This document shows, in pieces, positions 43,400 to 51,638 of a DNA stretch of 64,000 nt. Source of the DNA: Desulfonatronospira thiodismutans ASO3-1 (lineage in GTDB: Bacteria; Desulfobacterota; Desulfovibrionia; Desulfovibrionales; Desulfonatronovibrionaceae); assembly GCF_000174435.1 (NCBI RefSeq), contig NZ_ACJN02000003.1:884263-948262 (forward strand), written 5' to 3'. The notes below the pieces were generated by a model, which had not been told where the DNA came from, did no database searches, and saw only the letters and a list, made by a program, of their open reading frames with translations. Position 1 is the stretch's first letter. The number at the start of each line of letters is the position of its first letter. The position numbers were made by a program, and so were the translations under genes.

Positions 43400-43576
43400 G
43401 TAACCATTCAGGGGGATGCCGGAATCGGCCTGGGGACAGTCCCCGCGACACCTTGCCTTCACAATCGCCAAAATTACAAGCGCAAAATTCCGTGATCCTG
43501 CACAGACCTACACAGCGAGGGACAGTCCCCAGGCCTTGTGCCAGTAATCAACACCGAGGACCCCCTGAATGGTTAC
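43400..43576. mobile_element. MITE-like element, copy C, between ptsH and ptsI
   Basis: The 177-bp element starts GTAACCATTCAGGGGG and ends with its reverse complement. Inner GGGGACAGTCCC modules lie near each end (43432-43444 and about 43518-43530). The outer arms of about 45 bp match the element at 62231-62403, while the middle differs. The flanks (ACGGGCAG, CCGTCCAG) match at only five of eight positions, so a target duplication is not clear. Its right end is 8 bp from the ptsH stop codon. Confidence 0.72.
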
Positions 43577-43584
43577 CCGTCCAG

Positions 43585-43875
43585 TTATCCGTCCTCTCTT
43601 AGCTTTTCCCGGAATATATTTTCAAGATGTTCCACTGCATGCCTGGCATCATTACCCTGGGCATGGATGCGCAGGGCGCTTCCATTGGGTGCGGCCAGGC
43701 TTAGTATGTCCAGGATGCTCTTGGCATCCACTTCCCGCCCGTCAAAACCTATCATTATCCTGGCCTCGAACTGCTGGGCCGCTTTGGCTATCCTCCCGGC
43801 AGGACGGGCATGAAGACCAAACTCGTTATGCAGGCTTATTGTTGTCTCGCAGATGTTTTCTTCCGCCATATCCAT
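43585..43875 (-). CDS. ptsH: HPr phosphocarrier protein
   Basis: 96 residues. The phosphorylated His is H22 in LHARPAGRIAKAA; the region AKSILDIL contains S53, the counterpart of the HPr kinase site in Firmicutes. The C-terminus is EHLENIFREKL, normal for HPr. It receives phosphate from EI (ptsI) and would pass it on to an EIIA, which is not encoded nearby. Confidence 0.93.
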   Translation of the reverse strand: MDMAEENICETTISLHNEFGLHARPAGRIAKAAQQFEARIMIGFDGREVDAKSILDILSLAAPNGSALRIHAQGNDARHAVEHLENIFREKLREDG

Positions 43876-43916
43876 TAAAATACCCCCGGCAGATTGTATT
43901 CACTGGTGGAAAAAGA

Positions 43917-44678
43917 TTAAAATACGAAATTGTTAACCATCTGATCCCAGGGCAGCAGGAGACTCAGCAATAGAACCCCTGTCAGAAAAATCTCCCGGCT
44001 CCATTGAATCCTTCTGAACACCCAGGCCATTATAAGTCCCAGAAAACATACCCCGATAAAGTTTAATATATGCCACTTAAACGGCCAGATTACAAGCCAA
44101 AAACAAAGAACCAGCAAGGCATTGACAACCTTTAGCCTGGTACCCCAGTTAATGAGATTCCAGCGCTTTAGCCGCTGCACAAACACTATGCCCTGCACAT
44201 ATCCCTGGTGAAAAATGTACATTTTAAACAGTTGCAGAGCCAGAAAAAAAATTATGCCCAGGATGATGGCCGGCCAGAAAAACCCGGCCATAACCAGGAC
44301 CATGGTCACCAAGGCCCAGGTGACCAGGAGACTGCCGCTGAAAAAGGAGTCCCCAATGGCTGACAGGGTATACACAAGAGTGGATTTGACTCCAGGAAGA
44401 GATGCGGGTGGGAAAAGCTCCCTGGAAATCTTGTTTTCCAGTGTCAGAAAAATTCCCACCAGCAAAGGATTCCAGAAGGGGTGAGTGTTGTAGAACTTGA
44501 GATGCCTGCGCCTTGCTTTCTGCAGCCCCTGGGGATCACCGGAATAAATCTTCTGCAGGCCGGGTTCCAGGGCATAGGCCAGGCCGATATTCTGCAGTCC
44601 CCGGGTGTTGAAGGCGCATCCCACTAACTGACTGCGCAACAGGCATCTGCTGAGGGTTTTAAAGTCCAGATGGGCCAT
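43917..44678 (-). CDS. PTS mannose/fructose/sorbose-family EIID component
   Basis: A 253-residue membrane protein of the EIID (ManZ-like) family. The N-terminal RCLLRSQLVGCAFNTRGLQNIGLAYALEPGL and the HPFWNPLLVGIFLTLENK block are family hallmarks, and about four hydrophobic segments close the protein. EIID normally works with EIIC, EIIA and EIIB, none of which is encoded here. Either they are elsewhere or this set is a regulatory remnant. It is followed 41 bp later by ptsH. Confidence 0.88.
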   Translation of the reverse strand: MAHLDFKTLSRCLLRSQLVGCAFNTRGLQNIGLAYALEPGLQKIYSGDPQGLQKARRRHLKFYNTHPFWNPLLVGIFLTLENKISRELFPPASLPGVKSTLVYTLSAIGDSFFSGSLLVTWALVTMVLVMAGFFWPAIILGIIFFLALQLFKMYIFHQGYVQGIVFVQRLKRWNLINWGTRLKVVNALLVLCFWLVIWPFKWHILNFIGVCFLGLIMAWVFRRIQWSREIFLTGVLLLSLLLPWDQMVNNFVF

Positions 44679-44749
44679 AGACTGATCTTGTTCCAGAACC
44701 GGTTTGTTTGTTACCGGCCTTTTTTACAGAAAAAAACGTGCTGTCCACG

Positions 44750-45622
44750 CTATCTTGAACGTATATCCTGCATCAGGGCATAAATATCCTTGCCGCTCCA
44801 CCCTTTGGCCTCCTTTCGCACTTCGCGTACAACATCTCTGGGCAGAAGCCCCTGCTCCAGATACCTGGTTATCAAATCCTTCACGTTTTCAGCGTCTTTT
44901 GTCAAGTCAGCCGGATCAGGCGGGCCGATGATGACGGTTATTTCCCCTCGCAGACTATCCTGGTCCAGTTCAATCCTGTCCAGCCTGCCCCGGATAAATT
45001 CCTCGAATGTCTTGGTCAGCTCCCTGGCCAGGCAGAACTCCCTGTTGCCAAGCACCCTGTATGCCTTGTCCAGTGTGCTTTGCACCCTGTTTTTGCGCTC
45101 AAAGAAAACCAGGGTTGCAGGCATTTCCTGCCAGTTTTTAAAAACCTTCTCCAGTTCAGCCGGCTTTCTGGGCAAAAATCCCAAAAACGCAAAGGGATAG
45201 GGGGGAAGCCCGGATGCAGTCAGGGCGGCTACAAAGGAACAGGGGCCGGGTATGGGCACCACCCTGATTCCAGACTCGCGGCAGTGGCGCACCAGGCGGT
45301 AGCCAGGGTCGGCCATGAGAGGAGTGCCGGCATCACTTATGAGTGCACAGTTTTCCCCGGCCTGGATTCTGTCAGCCACTCTGTGCATGCGCTTTTCTTC
45401 ATTGTGCTCATGAAAGCTCAAAAGCTCACCGGCTTTAATGTCCAGGTTTTTGAACAATAACCCGGCCCGCCTGGTATCTTCAGCCAGAACAAAATCGCAT
45501 CCGGACAGGACCTCTGCAGCCCTGGGGGACAGATCACCAGGGTTGCCAAGGGGTGTGGCCACGACCCACAGAGCTGAACTCGATGGCGTTTTGGATATGC
45601 TCAATTTGTACTTCCCGGCCAA
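44750..45622 (-). CDS. rsmI: 16S rRNA (cytidine1402-2'-O)-methyltransferase RsmI
   Basis: A 290-residue tetrapyrrole-methylase-fold enzyme that methylates C1402 near the ribosomal P site. Motifs: VVATPLGNPGDLSPRA, AEDTRRAGLL, ISDAGTPLMADPGYRLV and FVAALTASGLPPYPFAFLGFLPRK. The first start, TTG 45622, overlaps yraN by 89 bp; a later TTG (45604) or GTG (45562) would shorten this, and family alignment favours a start near 45562-45604. Confidence 0.93.
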   Translation of the reverse strand: MAGKYKLSISKTPSSSALWVVATPLGNPGDLSPRAAEVLSGCDFVLAEDTRRAGLLFKNLDIKAGELLSFHEHNEEKRMHRVADRIQAGENCALISDAGTPLMADPGYRLVRHCRESGIRVVPIPGPCSFVAALTASGLPPYPFAFLGFLPRKPAELEKVFKNWQEMPATLVFFERKNRVQSTLDKAYRVLGNREFCLARELTKTFEEFIRGRLDRIELDQDSLRGEITVIIGPPDPADLTKDAENVKDLITRYLEQGLLPRDVVREVRKEAKGWSGKDIYALMQDIRSR

Positions 45623-45932
45623 CAGTTACACAGATGAAATCAAAACGGCTCTGACTGGACCACATATTGTGCCTGCTCAGGTAAAGCCCGGCCGTGCGCA
45701 GCAGTTTTTTCTGCTGCTTGAACCCAAGGCTCTCTAAGGGATGCCCCATGCCTTCCTCGGCCCGGGTCTTGACCTCGACAAAAACGATACAGTCACCACA
45801 TGTGCATACCAGATCCAGCTCGCCGCCCCGTGCTCTCCAGTTGCGCTCCTTTATCCTGTACCCATTTTCCGTGAGATAATCCCTGGCGACTTCTTCACCG
45901 TAGCGGCCAAGATTCAGGTTATGGGCAGACAA
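45534..45932 (-). CDS. yraN: YraN-family (UPF0102) nuclease-like protein
   Basis: 132 residues from TTG 45932. The fold is PD-(D/E)xK-like: GRYGEEVARDYLTENGYRI, GELDLVCTCGDCIVFVEVKTR with the Asp, Glu and Lys of the core. Family members are often next to rsmI and rnhB, as here, but the biological role is uncertain (possible DNA processing). It overlaps rnhB by 19 bp at its start and rsmI at its end, pointing to tight coupling. Confidence 0.85.
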   Translation of the reverse strand: MSAHNLNLGRYGEEVARDYLTENGYRIKERNWRARGGELDLVCTCGDCIVFVEVKTRAEEGMGHPLESLGFKQQKKLLRTAGLYLSRHNMWSSQSRFDFICVTVGREVQIEHIQNAIEFSSVGRGHTPWQPW

Positions 45933-46558
45933 GGCACTTTCTCCCGCGGTCTTGGCAGCACTCCTTTAAAGCTTTTCCTGTGCATGGGCGAAGCCCCAAG
46001 GCTTTTGAGGGCCTGCAGGTGCTTTCTTGTGCCGTAGCCCTTGTGCTGGCCAAACCCGTATCCCGGATAGCGCCTGTCCAGCTTGGTCATGAGCATATCT
46101 CTGAAAGTTTTGGCCAGGATTGAGGCTGCAGAGATACAGGGCTCGGTCATATCGCCACCGACAATGCATTTCTGGGGAATATTCAATGGAATTTTCTGGT
46201 TGCCGTCGACAAGTAGCTGTCCAGGGGTAAGGCCAAGGTGCAGTACTGCCCTTTTCATGGCGGTCATGGTGGCCTGCAGGATATTTATGCGGTCGATTTC
46301 CCGGGGCCAGGCAAGGCCCAGGGACCAGGCAAGGCAGGTGGATTTAATTTCCGGAATCAGGGATTCACGTACTTTCGAGGTGATCTTTTTGGAGTCGGTG
46401 AGGCGGGCGATTTGCGCATCAAGGGGCAACACCACAACGGCTGCCACCACAGGCCCGGCCAGACAACCCCTGCCGGCCTCATCAAGACCTGCTGGAGGCA
46501 CAGGGTCGAAGCCCGACTGAAGATTCAAAGCGGGATGCCCGTATGCTTTCACCCACAC
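45914..46558 (-). CDS. rnhB: Ribonuclease HII
   Basis: A 214-residue endonuclease that cleaves the RNA strand of RNA-DNA hybrids and single ribonucleotides in DNA. The signature GLDEAGRGCLAGPV supplies the first Asp and Glu; LLVDGNQKIP supplies a third acid; the C-terminal EPCISAASILAKTFRD fits RNase HII. The start is GTG 46558 or the in-frame GTG 46552, which has AGGGG at better distance. It lies in the rplS-rnhB-yraN-rsmI order typical of proteobacteria. Confidence 0.94.
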   Translation of the reverse strand: MWVKAYGHPALNLQSGFDPVPPAGLDEAGRGCLAGPVVAAVVVLPLDAQIARLTDSKKITSKVRESLIPEIKSTCLAWSLGLAWPREIDRINILQATMTAMKRAVLHLGLTPGQLLVDGNQKIPLNIPQKCIVGGDMTEPCISAASILAKTFRDMLMTKLDRRYPGYGFGQHKGYGTRKHLQALKSLGASPMHRKSFKGVLPRPREKVPCLPIT

Positions 46559-46570
46559 CCCTGTTTCCAG

Positions 46571-46614
46571 GCGGATAAAGATGAGTACCAGCCGGTTATT
46601 TCATCTTTATCCGC
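46571..46614 (-). other. Perfect 14-bp stem between rplS and rnhB
   Basis: GCGGATAAAGATGA (46571-46584) is the exact reverse complement of 46601-46614 around a 16-nt loop. No T run follows, so it is not a typical terminator. It may protect the 3' end of the ribosomal-protein message or set the rplS to rnhB expression ratio. Confidence 0.5.
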
Positions 46615-46636
46615 TGCAATAGACTTAGGTTTGGTA

Positions 46637-46996
46637 TCAGTTGCCCTTGTGCCAGTCGGTCCTGGCCTTGATACGGGCAGCCTTGCCCCTGAGCTTGCGC
46701 AGGAAGTAGATGCGGCCCTGTCTGACCTTGCCCCGGGTAACCACTTCCACTTTCTCGATAAAAGGAGAGTTCAGGGGAAAAACCCTCTCCACTCCCACTC
46801 CATCGGAAATCTTGCGCACCAGAAAGGTGGAGTTCGTTGTTCCGCGCTTAACCCTGAGCACGGTGCCCTGAAAAACCTGAACCCTTTCCTTCTCACCTTC
46901 TATGATACGAACGTGGACTTTAACCGTATCTCCGGCCTTGAAGCCGGGGATATCCGTACGCATCTGTTCCTGCTGGATCTGCTGCATGATATTCAT
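46637..46996 (-). CDS. rplS: 50S ribosomal protein L19
   Basis: 119 residues, the normal length. L19 sits at the 30S-50S interface. Signatures: IPGFKAGDTVKVHVRIIEGEKERVQ and the FPLNSPFIEKVEVV... KVRQGRIYFLRKLRGKAARIK end. It follows trmD by 95 bp, the classic rpsP-rimM-trmD-rplS order. Confidence 0.97.
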   Translation of the reverse strand: MNIMQQIQQEQMRTDIPGFKAGDTVKVHVRIIEGEKERVQVFQGTVLRVKRGTTNSTFLVRKISDGVGVERVFPLNSPFIEKVEVVTRGKVRQGRIYFLRKLRGKAARIKARTDWHKGN

Positions 46997-47091
46997 GGTT
47001 CTTGCTCCTGAAGAAAAACTGATTGATTTTAAATTTGAATCCTGGGCAGCCTCTTTAAGCCCTGTAAACCGTGGCAGTTGATAACAACGGG

Positions 47092-48369
47092 TCAGGCAAA
47101 ATCCCCCAGAATGCGGTCCACTATGGTTGAGGCAGCGGAACGTACAGAGAGATGATTATATCCACCAAGAAGCCGCAAAGGGGTAAGCAGGTTGTCCGCT
47201 TCCTGAACAACCCTGTCCGAAAGCCCGTATCCTGTGCCCAGCACCATCAAAACCGGCTCCTTTTCCAGACGCTCGAAAACCTGCCCGCAGTCAATATCCC
47301 CGGCTCCGGAAGCGCTGGTGGCTACAATGCGGGGTCTTCGACCGGCAAGGCTCTCTACATTTTCAACTGCATCCTGAAGCGATGAAACAACGTTGACGCC
47401 CGCAAGTGCCAGGGCCCGATCCGGATTGGCCCGTGCTCCTGGACCTTCCCTCCAGTGACTGAGAAGCCTTCGGGCCAGGACCTGCTGATCCTTGAGAGGC
47501 GTGCACAGGTAGTATCCTCCAAGCCCATAAGTGGCACAAACGCGTCCTATATCGTGAATATCTAAGTTTGTCAAAGAAGTTGTGCTCTCCTGGCCCATCT
47601 TATTTTTAACCGGGTGATGAACCAGGGCCAGATAAAGATTGCGCGCGGGGCGGGTCTTTTGCAGTCCATGGAGAAAATCAAGGTCGTTAGAAGTTAGAGG
47701 CCTGGTGGTTAGAAGCTCGGGGCGCTGCCTGAAAGTATTTTCCAGGGCTTTTTGCCAGCGCCATGCAGCTATACGGCCATGATCCCCGGAGAGAAGGACC
47801 TCTGGCACCTTAAGCCCGGCGTACTCCTCCGGCCGGGTATAATGTGGATATTCCAGAAGGCCCGAGGAAAAACTCTCTTCACCCGCTGATTCCTGCTTGC
47901 CCAGAAAACCCGGCAGAAACCTGGCCACAGACTCCATGAGGCAAAGGGCTGCCGCCTCTCCTCCGTTTAAGACAAAATCTCCTGCTGACACGAGGTCCAG
48001 GTCAAAAAGCTCTTCCAGGCGGGCGTCAATACCTTCGTAGCGCCCGCATACAAGGGCCAGGTCATTCTCTTTGGCCAGGCTTGCGGCCAGAGACTGATCC
48101 AGGGGTTTTCCCTTGGGAGTCAGAAGGACCTTTCTGCAGCCTGGAGGCATTGCATTCAGGGCCTGAACCAGGGGGTCCAGGAGCATGACCATGCCCGGAC
48201 CTCCACCGTATGGGCGGTCATCCACGGTCCTGTGCCTGTCCCGGGTAAATTCGCGGGGATTGATCCTGGAAACCTCCAGGACATCTTTTTCCAGGGCCTT
48301 GCCCATAAGCCCGCAGGACAGGGGGGAATCAAAATATTCCGGGAAAAGGGTAATAATATGGAAATGCAC
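47092..48369 (-). CDS. trmD: tRNA (guanine37-N1)-methyltransferase TrmD fused to a second RNA methyltransferase domain
   Basis: 425 residues from GTG 48369 (HFHIITLFPEYF aligns with normal TrmD starts; AGGAA lies upstream). Residues about 1-235 are TrmD, with its knotted SAM site: DDRPYGGGPGMVM, LVCGRYEGIDAR, FVLNGGEAAAL. Residues about 245-425 match the Methyltrn_RNA_4 type (PF09936) knotted methyltransferase domain: LYLALVHHPVKNK, GLGGYYLCTPLKDQQ, LGTGYGLSDRV. Free-standing TrmD is about 240-250 residues; the fusion has been seen in some deltaproteobacteria. The target of the second domain is unknown. Confidence 0.93.
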   Translation of the reverse strand: MHFHIITLFPEYFDSPLSCGLMGKALEKDVLEVSRINPREFTRDRHRTVDDRPYGGGPGMVMLLDPLVQALNAMPPGCRKVLLTPKGKPLDQSLAASLAKENDLALVCGRYEGIDARLEELFDLDLVSAGDFVLNGGEAAALCLMESVARFLPGFLGKQESAGEESFSSGLLEYPHYTRPEEYAGLKVPEVLLSGDHGRIAAWRWQKALENTFRQRPELLTTRPLTSNDLDFLHGLQKTRPARNLYLALVHHPVKNKMGQESTTSLTNLDIHDIGRVCATYGLGGYYLCTPLKDQQVLARRLLSHWREGPGARANPDRALALAGVNVVSSLQDAVENVESLAGRRPRIVATSASGAGDIDCGQVFERLEKEPVLMVLGTGYGLSDRVVQEADNLLTPLRLLGGYNHLSVRSAASTIVDRILGDFA

Positions 48370-48431
48370 GCTTGTTCCTGGATTGAAGTAAACTCCCTGC
48401 CTGCTGCCCTGCAGCCACCTGGGCCTCAGGC

Positions 48432-48968
48432 TCAATCTTCCCCGAGATAAAGTTCCAGAAGTCCTCCCGGAGGGGAAATAACAGCTTTTTTGGCCTCTGG
48501 GTCAAGATGGACAATAAACTCATCCTCTGCCGGGAATAAAATCTCTCTTCCCTTTTCGTCGACTATCTCCCAGACTTCTCCATTTTTCCTGGGCACAAAG
48601 CCCTGCAGCACACCCAGGTATTCTCCGCTGTCCAGGAAGACACTACAACCCAGGAGTTCGTGCAGGTATATCTCGTTATCATCATCGCGGGGCAGGTCTT
48701 TGGAGTCCGCAAGGATTTCCGCACCCCGCCATTTTTCGGCCTGATCCCGGCCGGTGATCTGTTCCAGTTGAAGCAACAGTCTGCTCCCGTGTTCTCTTGA
48801 GGACTCGGGAGTGAATGCCCTGGGGCGCTTTCCAGGCATCCGCAAATATATTTTCTCTGCTTTCTTCAACAATAAAGGGGAGTCTGCATACCAGATTATG
48901 CAGATCTCCCCTTTGAGTCCATGTGGTTTGACCACCTTCCCGCAGGTCAACAGGTCTTTGGCAGACAT
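48432..48968 (-). CDS. rimM: Ribosome maturation factor RimM
   Basis: 178 residues. RimM binds S19 and helps mature the 30S head. The N-terminal RimM domain is KVVKPHGLKGEICI, followed by a PRC-barrel domain (EIYLHELLGCSVFL... PAEDEFIVHLDPEAKKAVISPPGGLLEL). It follows khpA by 8 bp. Confidence 0.94.
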   Translation of the reverse strand: MSAKDLLTCGKVVKPHGLKGEICIIWYADSPLLLKKAEKIYLRMPGKRPRAFTPESSREHGSRLLLQLEQITGRDQAEKWRGAEILADSKDLPRDDDNEIYLHELLGCSVFLDSGEYLGVLQGFVPRKNGEVWEIVDEKGREILFPAEDEFIVHLDPEAKKAVISPPGGLLELYLGED

Positions 48969-48976
48969 TTTATCAG

Positions 48977-49207
48977 TTATTCAATTATTTCCAGAACAGT
49001 CCTCTTTTGAGCCTTGGTGGAGGCAGCGCCCAGGATGGTGCGCATGGCCCGCGCTGTCCGTCCCTGCCTGCCGATGACCTTGCCCAGGTCTTCTTTGGCC
49101 ACCTTGAGTTCAATAACTGAAGTCTGCTCTCCTTCAACTTCGGCAACCTCGACCTGATCCGGATTATCCACCAGCGATTTGGCAATGTATTCAATCAGTT
49201 CCTTCAT
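48977..49207 (-). CDS. khpA: KH-domain RNA-binding protein KhpA
   Basis: 76 residues from ATG 49207, which has GGAGG five bases upstream; an in-frame GTG two codons earlier is less suitable. One KH domain with GxxG loop in [17 protein letters not shown]. KhpA pairs with KhpB/EloR and binds many small RNAs and messages. It lies between rpsP and rimM as in many bacteria. Confidence 0.92.
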   Translation of the reverse strand: MKELIEYIAKSLVDNPDQVEVAEVEGEQTSVIELKVAKEDLGKVIGRQGRTARAMRTILGAASTKAQKRTVLEIIE

Positions 49208-49454
49208 AACCACCTCCGATTATCGATTCAATAGAGATTTTCAGGTGATTGCCCAGTAATCAATTGACTGCAGAGACTTTAAAAGCAAGTTCAATTCAAT
49301 GAATTTTATCTTATAATTACTTGATTTTGCCTGTCACTCACTTACATCGCAACGCTCCAGGCATGGTTCGGGCGGCAAGACAGAACACTTGCAGACCCAC
49401 CTTTTCAGACCATGGCAGCCAGGCATTCTCCTGCACAGGCCTCTGAAGCCTTTC

Positions 49455-49694
49455 TCAGGCGCTGGCCTTCTTTATAAGCGAGCGTACTGTATCTGTGGGC
49501 TTTGCACCCTTGTCCATCCAGGCCTTGACCTTGTCCATGTTGATCTTGATCTCAGGCGGATCCTGCAAAGGATTGTAGTACCCGAGATATTCCAGAGCGC
49601 GCCCGTCGCGTCTGGTCTCGCTGTCCAATGCCACCAGGCGGTAGAAAGGTTTCTTTTTGGATCCCATCCTGGTGAGTCTAAGTCTAACAGCCAT
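49455..49694 (-). CDS. rpsP: 30S ribosomal protein S16
   Basis: 79 residues, of normal length: [24 protein letters not shown], then [16 protein letters not shown]16 stabilises the 16S rRNA body during assembly. It lies 174 bp downstream of ffh and opens the rpsP-khpA-rimM-trmD-rplS order. Confidence 0.97.
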   Translation of the reverse strand: MAVRLRLTRMGSKKKPFYRLVALDSETRRDGRALEYLGYYNPLQDPPEIKINMDKVKAWMDKGAKPTDTVRSLIKKASA

Positions 49695-49868
49695 GTAATC
49701 GTCCCCCGTTTATTCTTTTGTAGTTTGCTCTGTTTTGCTCAACCCTGGAAGCCTCAAATCAAATTCCAGTGTATTCCCGGTTTGATTTAACATGGGCCGA
49801 ACAGAATAGACCCTGAAAACGGCAAGTTTTCAGGAAAAATATATACTTGAATACTGTTTTGTCCAGAT

Positions 49869-51266
49869 TTATTTTTTCTTTTTTCTGCGCTTGACTTTTT
49901 TGCGTTTGGTCTTGGTCCTTCCAGGCACAGGCATTCCCTGACTGTTCATATCCAGCTGGGGCTGACCATCCTTGCCCACCATCTTTTTCATCATCTTCTG
50001 CATCTGGTCGAAGTTGGTCAGAAGCTGGTTTACATCCTGGACCGTAGTCCCGCTGCCCCTGGCCACCCTCTGCTTGCGCGAGGCATTGAAAATCTTGGGG
50101 TTGCTGCGCTCCTGCCGGGTCATGGAGTTGATCATGGCATCCATCTTGCCCATCTCTTTTTCCGGCATCTGCACATTCTTAAGCTTGTCCCGCATCTTGC
50201 CCATGCCGGGAATCATCTTTAAGAGCCCTTCGATGGAGCCCATTTTCTTCAGCCGGCCCATCTGCTTGCGAAAATCATCCAGGTCGAACTTGGACTTCTG
50301 GAACTTCTCCTGCATGGCCCTGGCTTCATCCTGGTCCATGTCTTCCTGGGCCTTTTCAATGAGGGTAAGTACGTCCCCCATGCCCAGGATCCTGGAAGCA
50401 ACGCGGTCCGGGTGAAAAACTTCCAGGTCGGTGAGCTTTTCCCCGGTGCCCACAAACTTGATGGGCTTGTTGGTAATGGACTTGATGGAGAGGGCGGCAC
50501 CGCCCCTGGCATCGCCTTCCATCTTGGTCAGCACCACCCCGGTAATGTCCAGCAGGTCATTGAAGCGCTGGGCCACTGTAACCGCGTCCTGCCCGGTCAT
50601 GGCATCGGCCACGAAAAGTATCTCATGGGGGGAGCACTTCTCCTTGATGGAAACCAGCTCCTGCATGAGGGTCTCGTCAATGTGCAGACGTCCGGCGGTA
50701 TCAAATATCACCGCAGTATATGCCTTCTGCCTGGCTTCTTCCAGGGCGCGCATGCAGATATCCACCGGGTTGTCGCTGGAGGTGGAAGGATAGGCGGGCA
50801 TGTTCAGATCCCCGGCCAGCTTGTGCAGCTGGTCAATGGCCGCCGGACGGTAAACGTCCGCAGGCACAAGATAGGGCGAATATTTGAGCCCCTTTAAATG
50901 CAGGGCCAGCTTGCCCGCGGAAGTGGTCTTACCCGAGCCCTGCAGGCCAACCATCATAATGACCACCGGCGGCTTGGCCTTGAGGTCCAGTCCCTGCTGC
51001 TCGCCGCCCAGGAGTTCTTCCAGTTCCTCCTTGACAATCTTGACCACCTGCTGGCCGGGCGTAAGGCTTTTGAGCACCTCCTGGCCCAGGGCTCGCTCCT
51101 TGACCCGCTGGGTGAAGTCCTTGACGACCTTGTAGTTGACGTCTGCTTCCAGCAGGGCCAGGCGCACCTCGCGCATCCCCGCCTGGATATTCTGCTCATC
51201 CAGACGGCCGTGGCCCTTGAGCTTTTTAAAAACGGAATTTAACCGTTCAGATAGACTATCAAACAT
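49869..51266 (-). CDS. ffh: Signal recognition particle GTPase Ffh
   Basis: 465 residues. The N domain is followed by the G domain with GLQGSGKTTSAGKL, DTAGRLHIDE, and TKMEGDARGGAAL, then the Met-rich M domain (GMGKMRDKLKNVQMPEKEMGKMD and MQKMMKKM), which binds the 4.5S RNA and signal sequences. A very basic tail closes the protein. It targets inner-membrane proteins to FtsY and SecYEG. The 4.5S RNA gene was not found in the window. Confidence 0.96.
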   Translation of the reverse strand: MFDSLSERLNSVFKKLKGHGRLDEQNIQAGMREVRLALLEADVNYKVVKDFTQRVKERALGQEVLKSLTPGQQVVKIVKEELEELLGGEQQGLDLKAKPPVVIMMVGLQGSGKTTSAGKLALHLKGLKYSPYLVPADVYRPAAIDQLHKLAGDLNMPAYPSTSSDNPVDICMRALEEARQKAYTAVIFDTAGRLHIDETLMQELVSIKEKCSPHEILFVADAMTGQDAVTVAQRFNDLLDITGVVLTKMEGDARGGAALSIKSITNKPIKFVGTGEKLTDLEVFHPDRVASRILGMGDVLTLIEKAQEDMDQDEARAMQEKFQKSKFDLDDFRKQMGRLKKMGSIEGLLKMIPGMGKMRDKLKNVQMPEKEMGKMDAMINSMTRQERSNPKIFNASRKQRVARGSGTTVQDVNQLLTNFDQMQKMMKKMVGKDGQPQLDMNSQGMPVPGRTKTKRKKVKRRKKKK

Positions 51267-51346
51267 TTATATTGAATCACCCTTGAAAATGGACGCAAAA
51301 ACGAAGTATATTAGCCTCGAACAAGGCACAAGTCAAGCAGTTAGAA

Positions 51347-51607
51347 TCAGGCCACCTTTAGGGAAAGACCGTCGATTCTTGACTTACGCAGCTTCTCCAC
51401 CCTGACATAAACAACAACCTGTCCAGCCTCTTTCTGAACCTGTGCAATCTCCATATTTCTGGAGGCCAACTCCTGATCATAATCTGGAAGCAGAACAAGC
51501 ACAGCATTGTCAGGAATTTTTTCTTCCACCTCGGGATGTTCAAGCAGGTACAGCTCAAATTCAGTGGAAAGCTGCTGATTTTTCTTGAATAATTCTTCCC
51601 TGGTCAT
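51347..51607 (-). CDS. DUF5647 small protein
   Basis: 86 residues from ATG 51607, with AGGAGA nearby upstream; the same frame is open further upstream but only as the antisense of the aminotransferase end. MTREELFKKNQQLSTEFELY, PDNAVLVLLP and VVVYVRVEKLRKSRI fit the DUF5647 family, whose function is unknown. It lies between the aminotransferase and ffh genes. Confidence 0.8.
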   Translation of the reverse strand: MTREELFKKNQQLSTEFELYLLEHPEVEEKIPDNAVLVLLPDYDQELASRNMEIAQVQKEAGQVVVYVRVEKLRKSRIDGLSLKVA

Positions 51608-51638
51608 TTTTTTCTTCTCCTGAGATAGCTGCCTTCTT

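Noticed and set aside
43538-43813. + strand frame of 91 codons starting MPVINTEDPLNGY
   Set aside because: It begins in mobile element C and continues antisense to ptsH. Its TEDPLNGY string also appears upstream of the glycosyltransferase because both come from the same repeat end.
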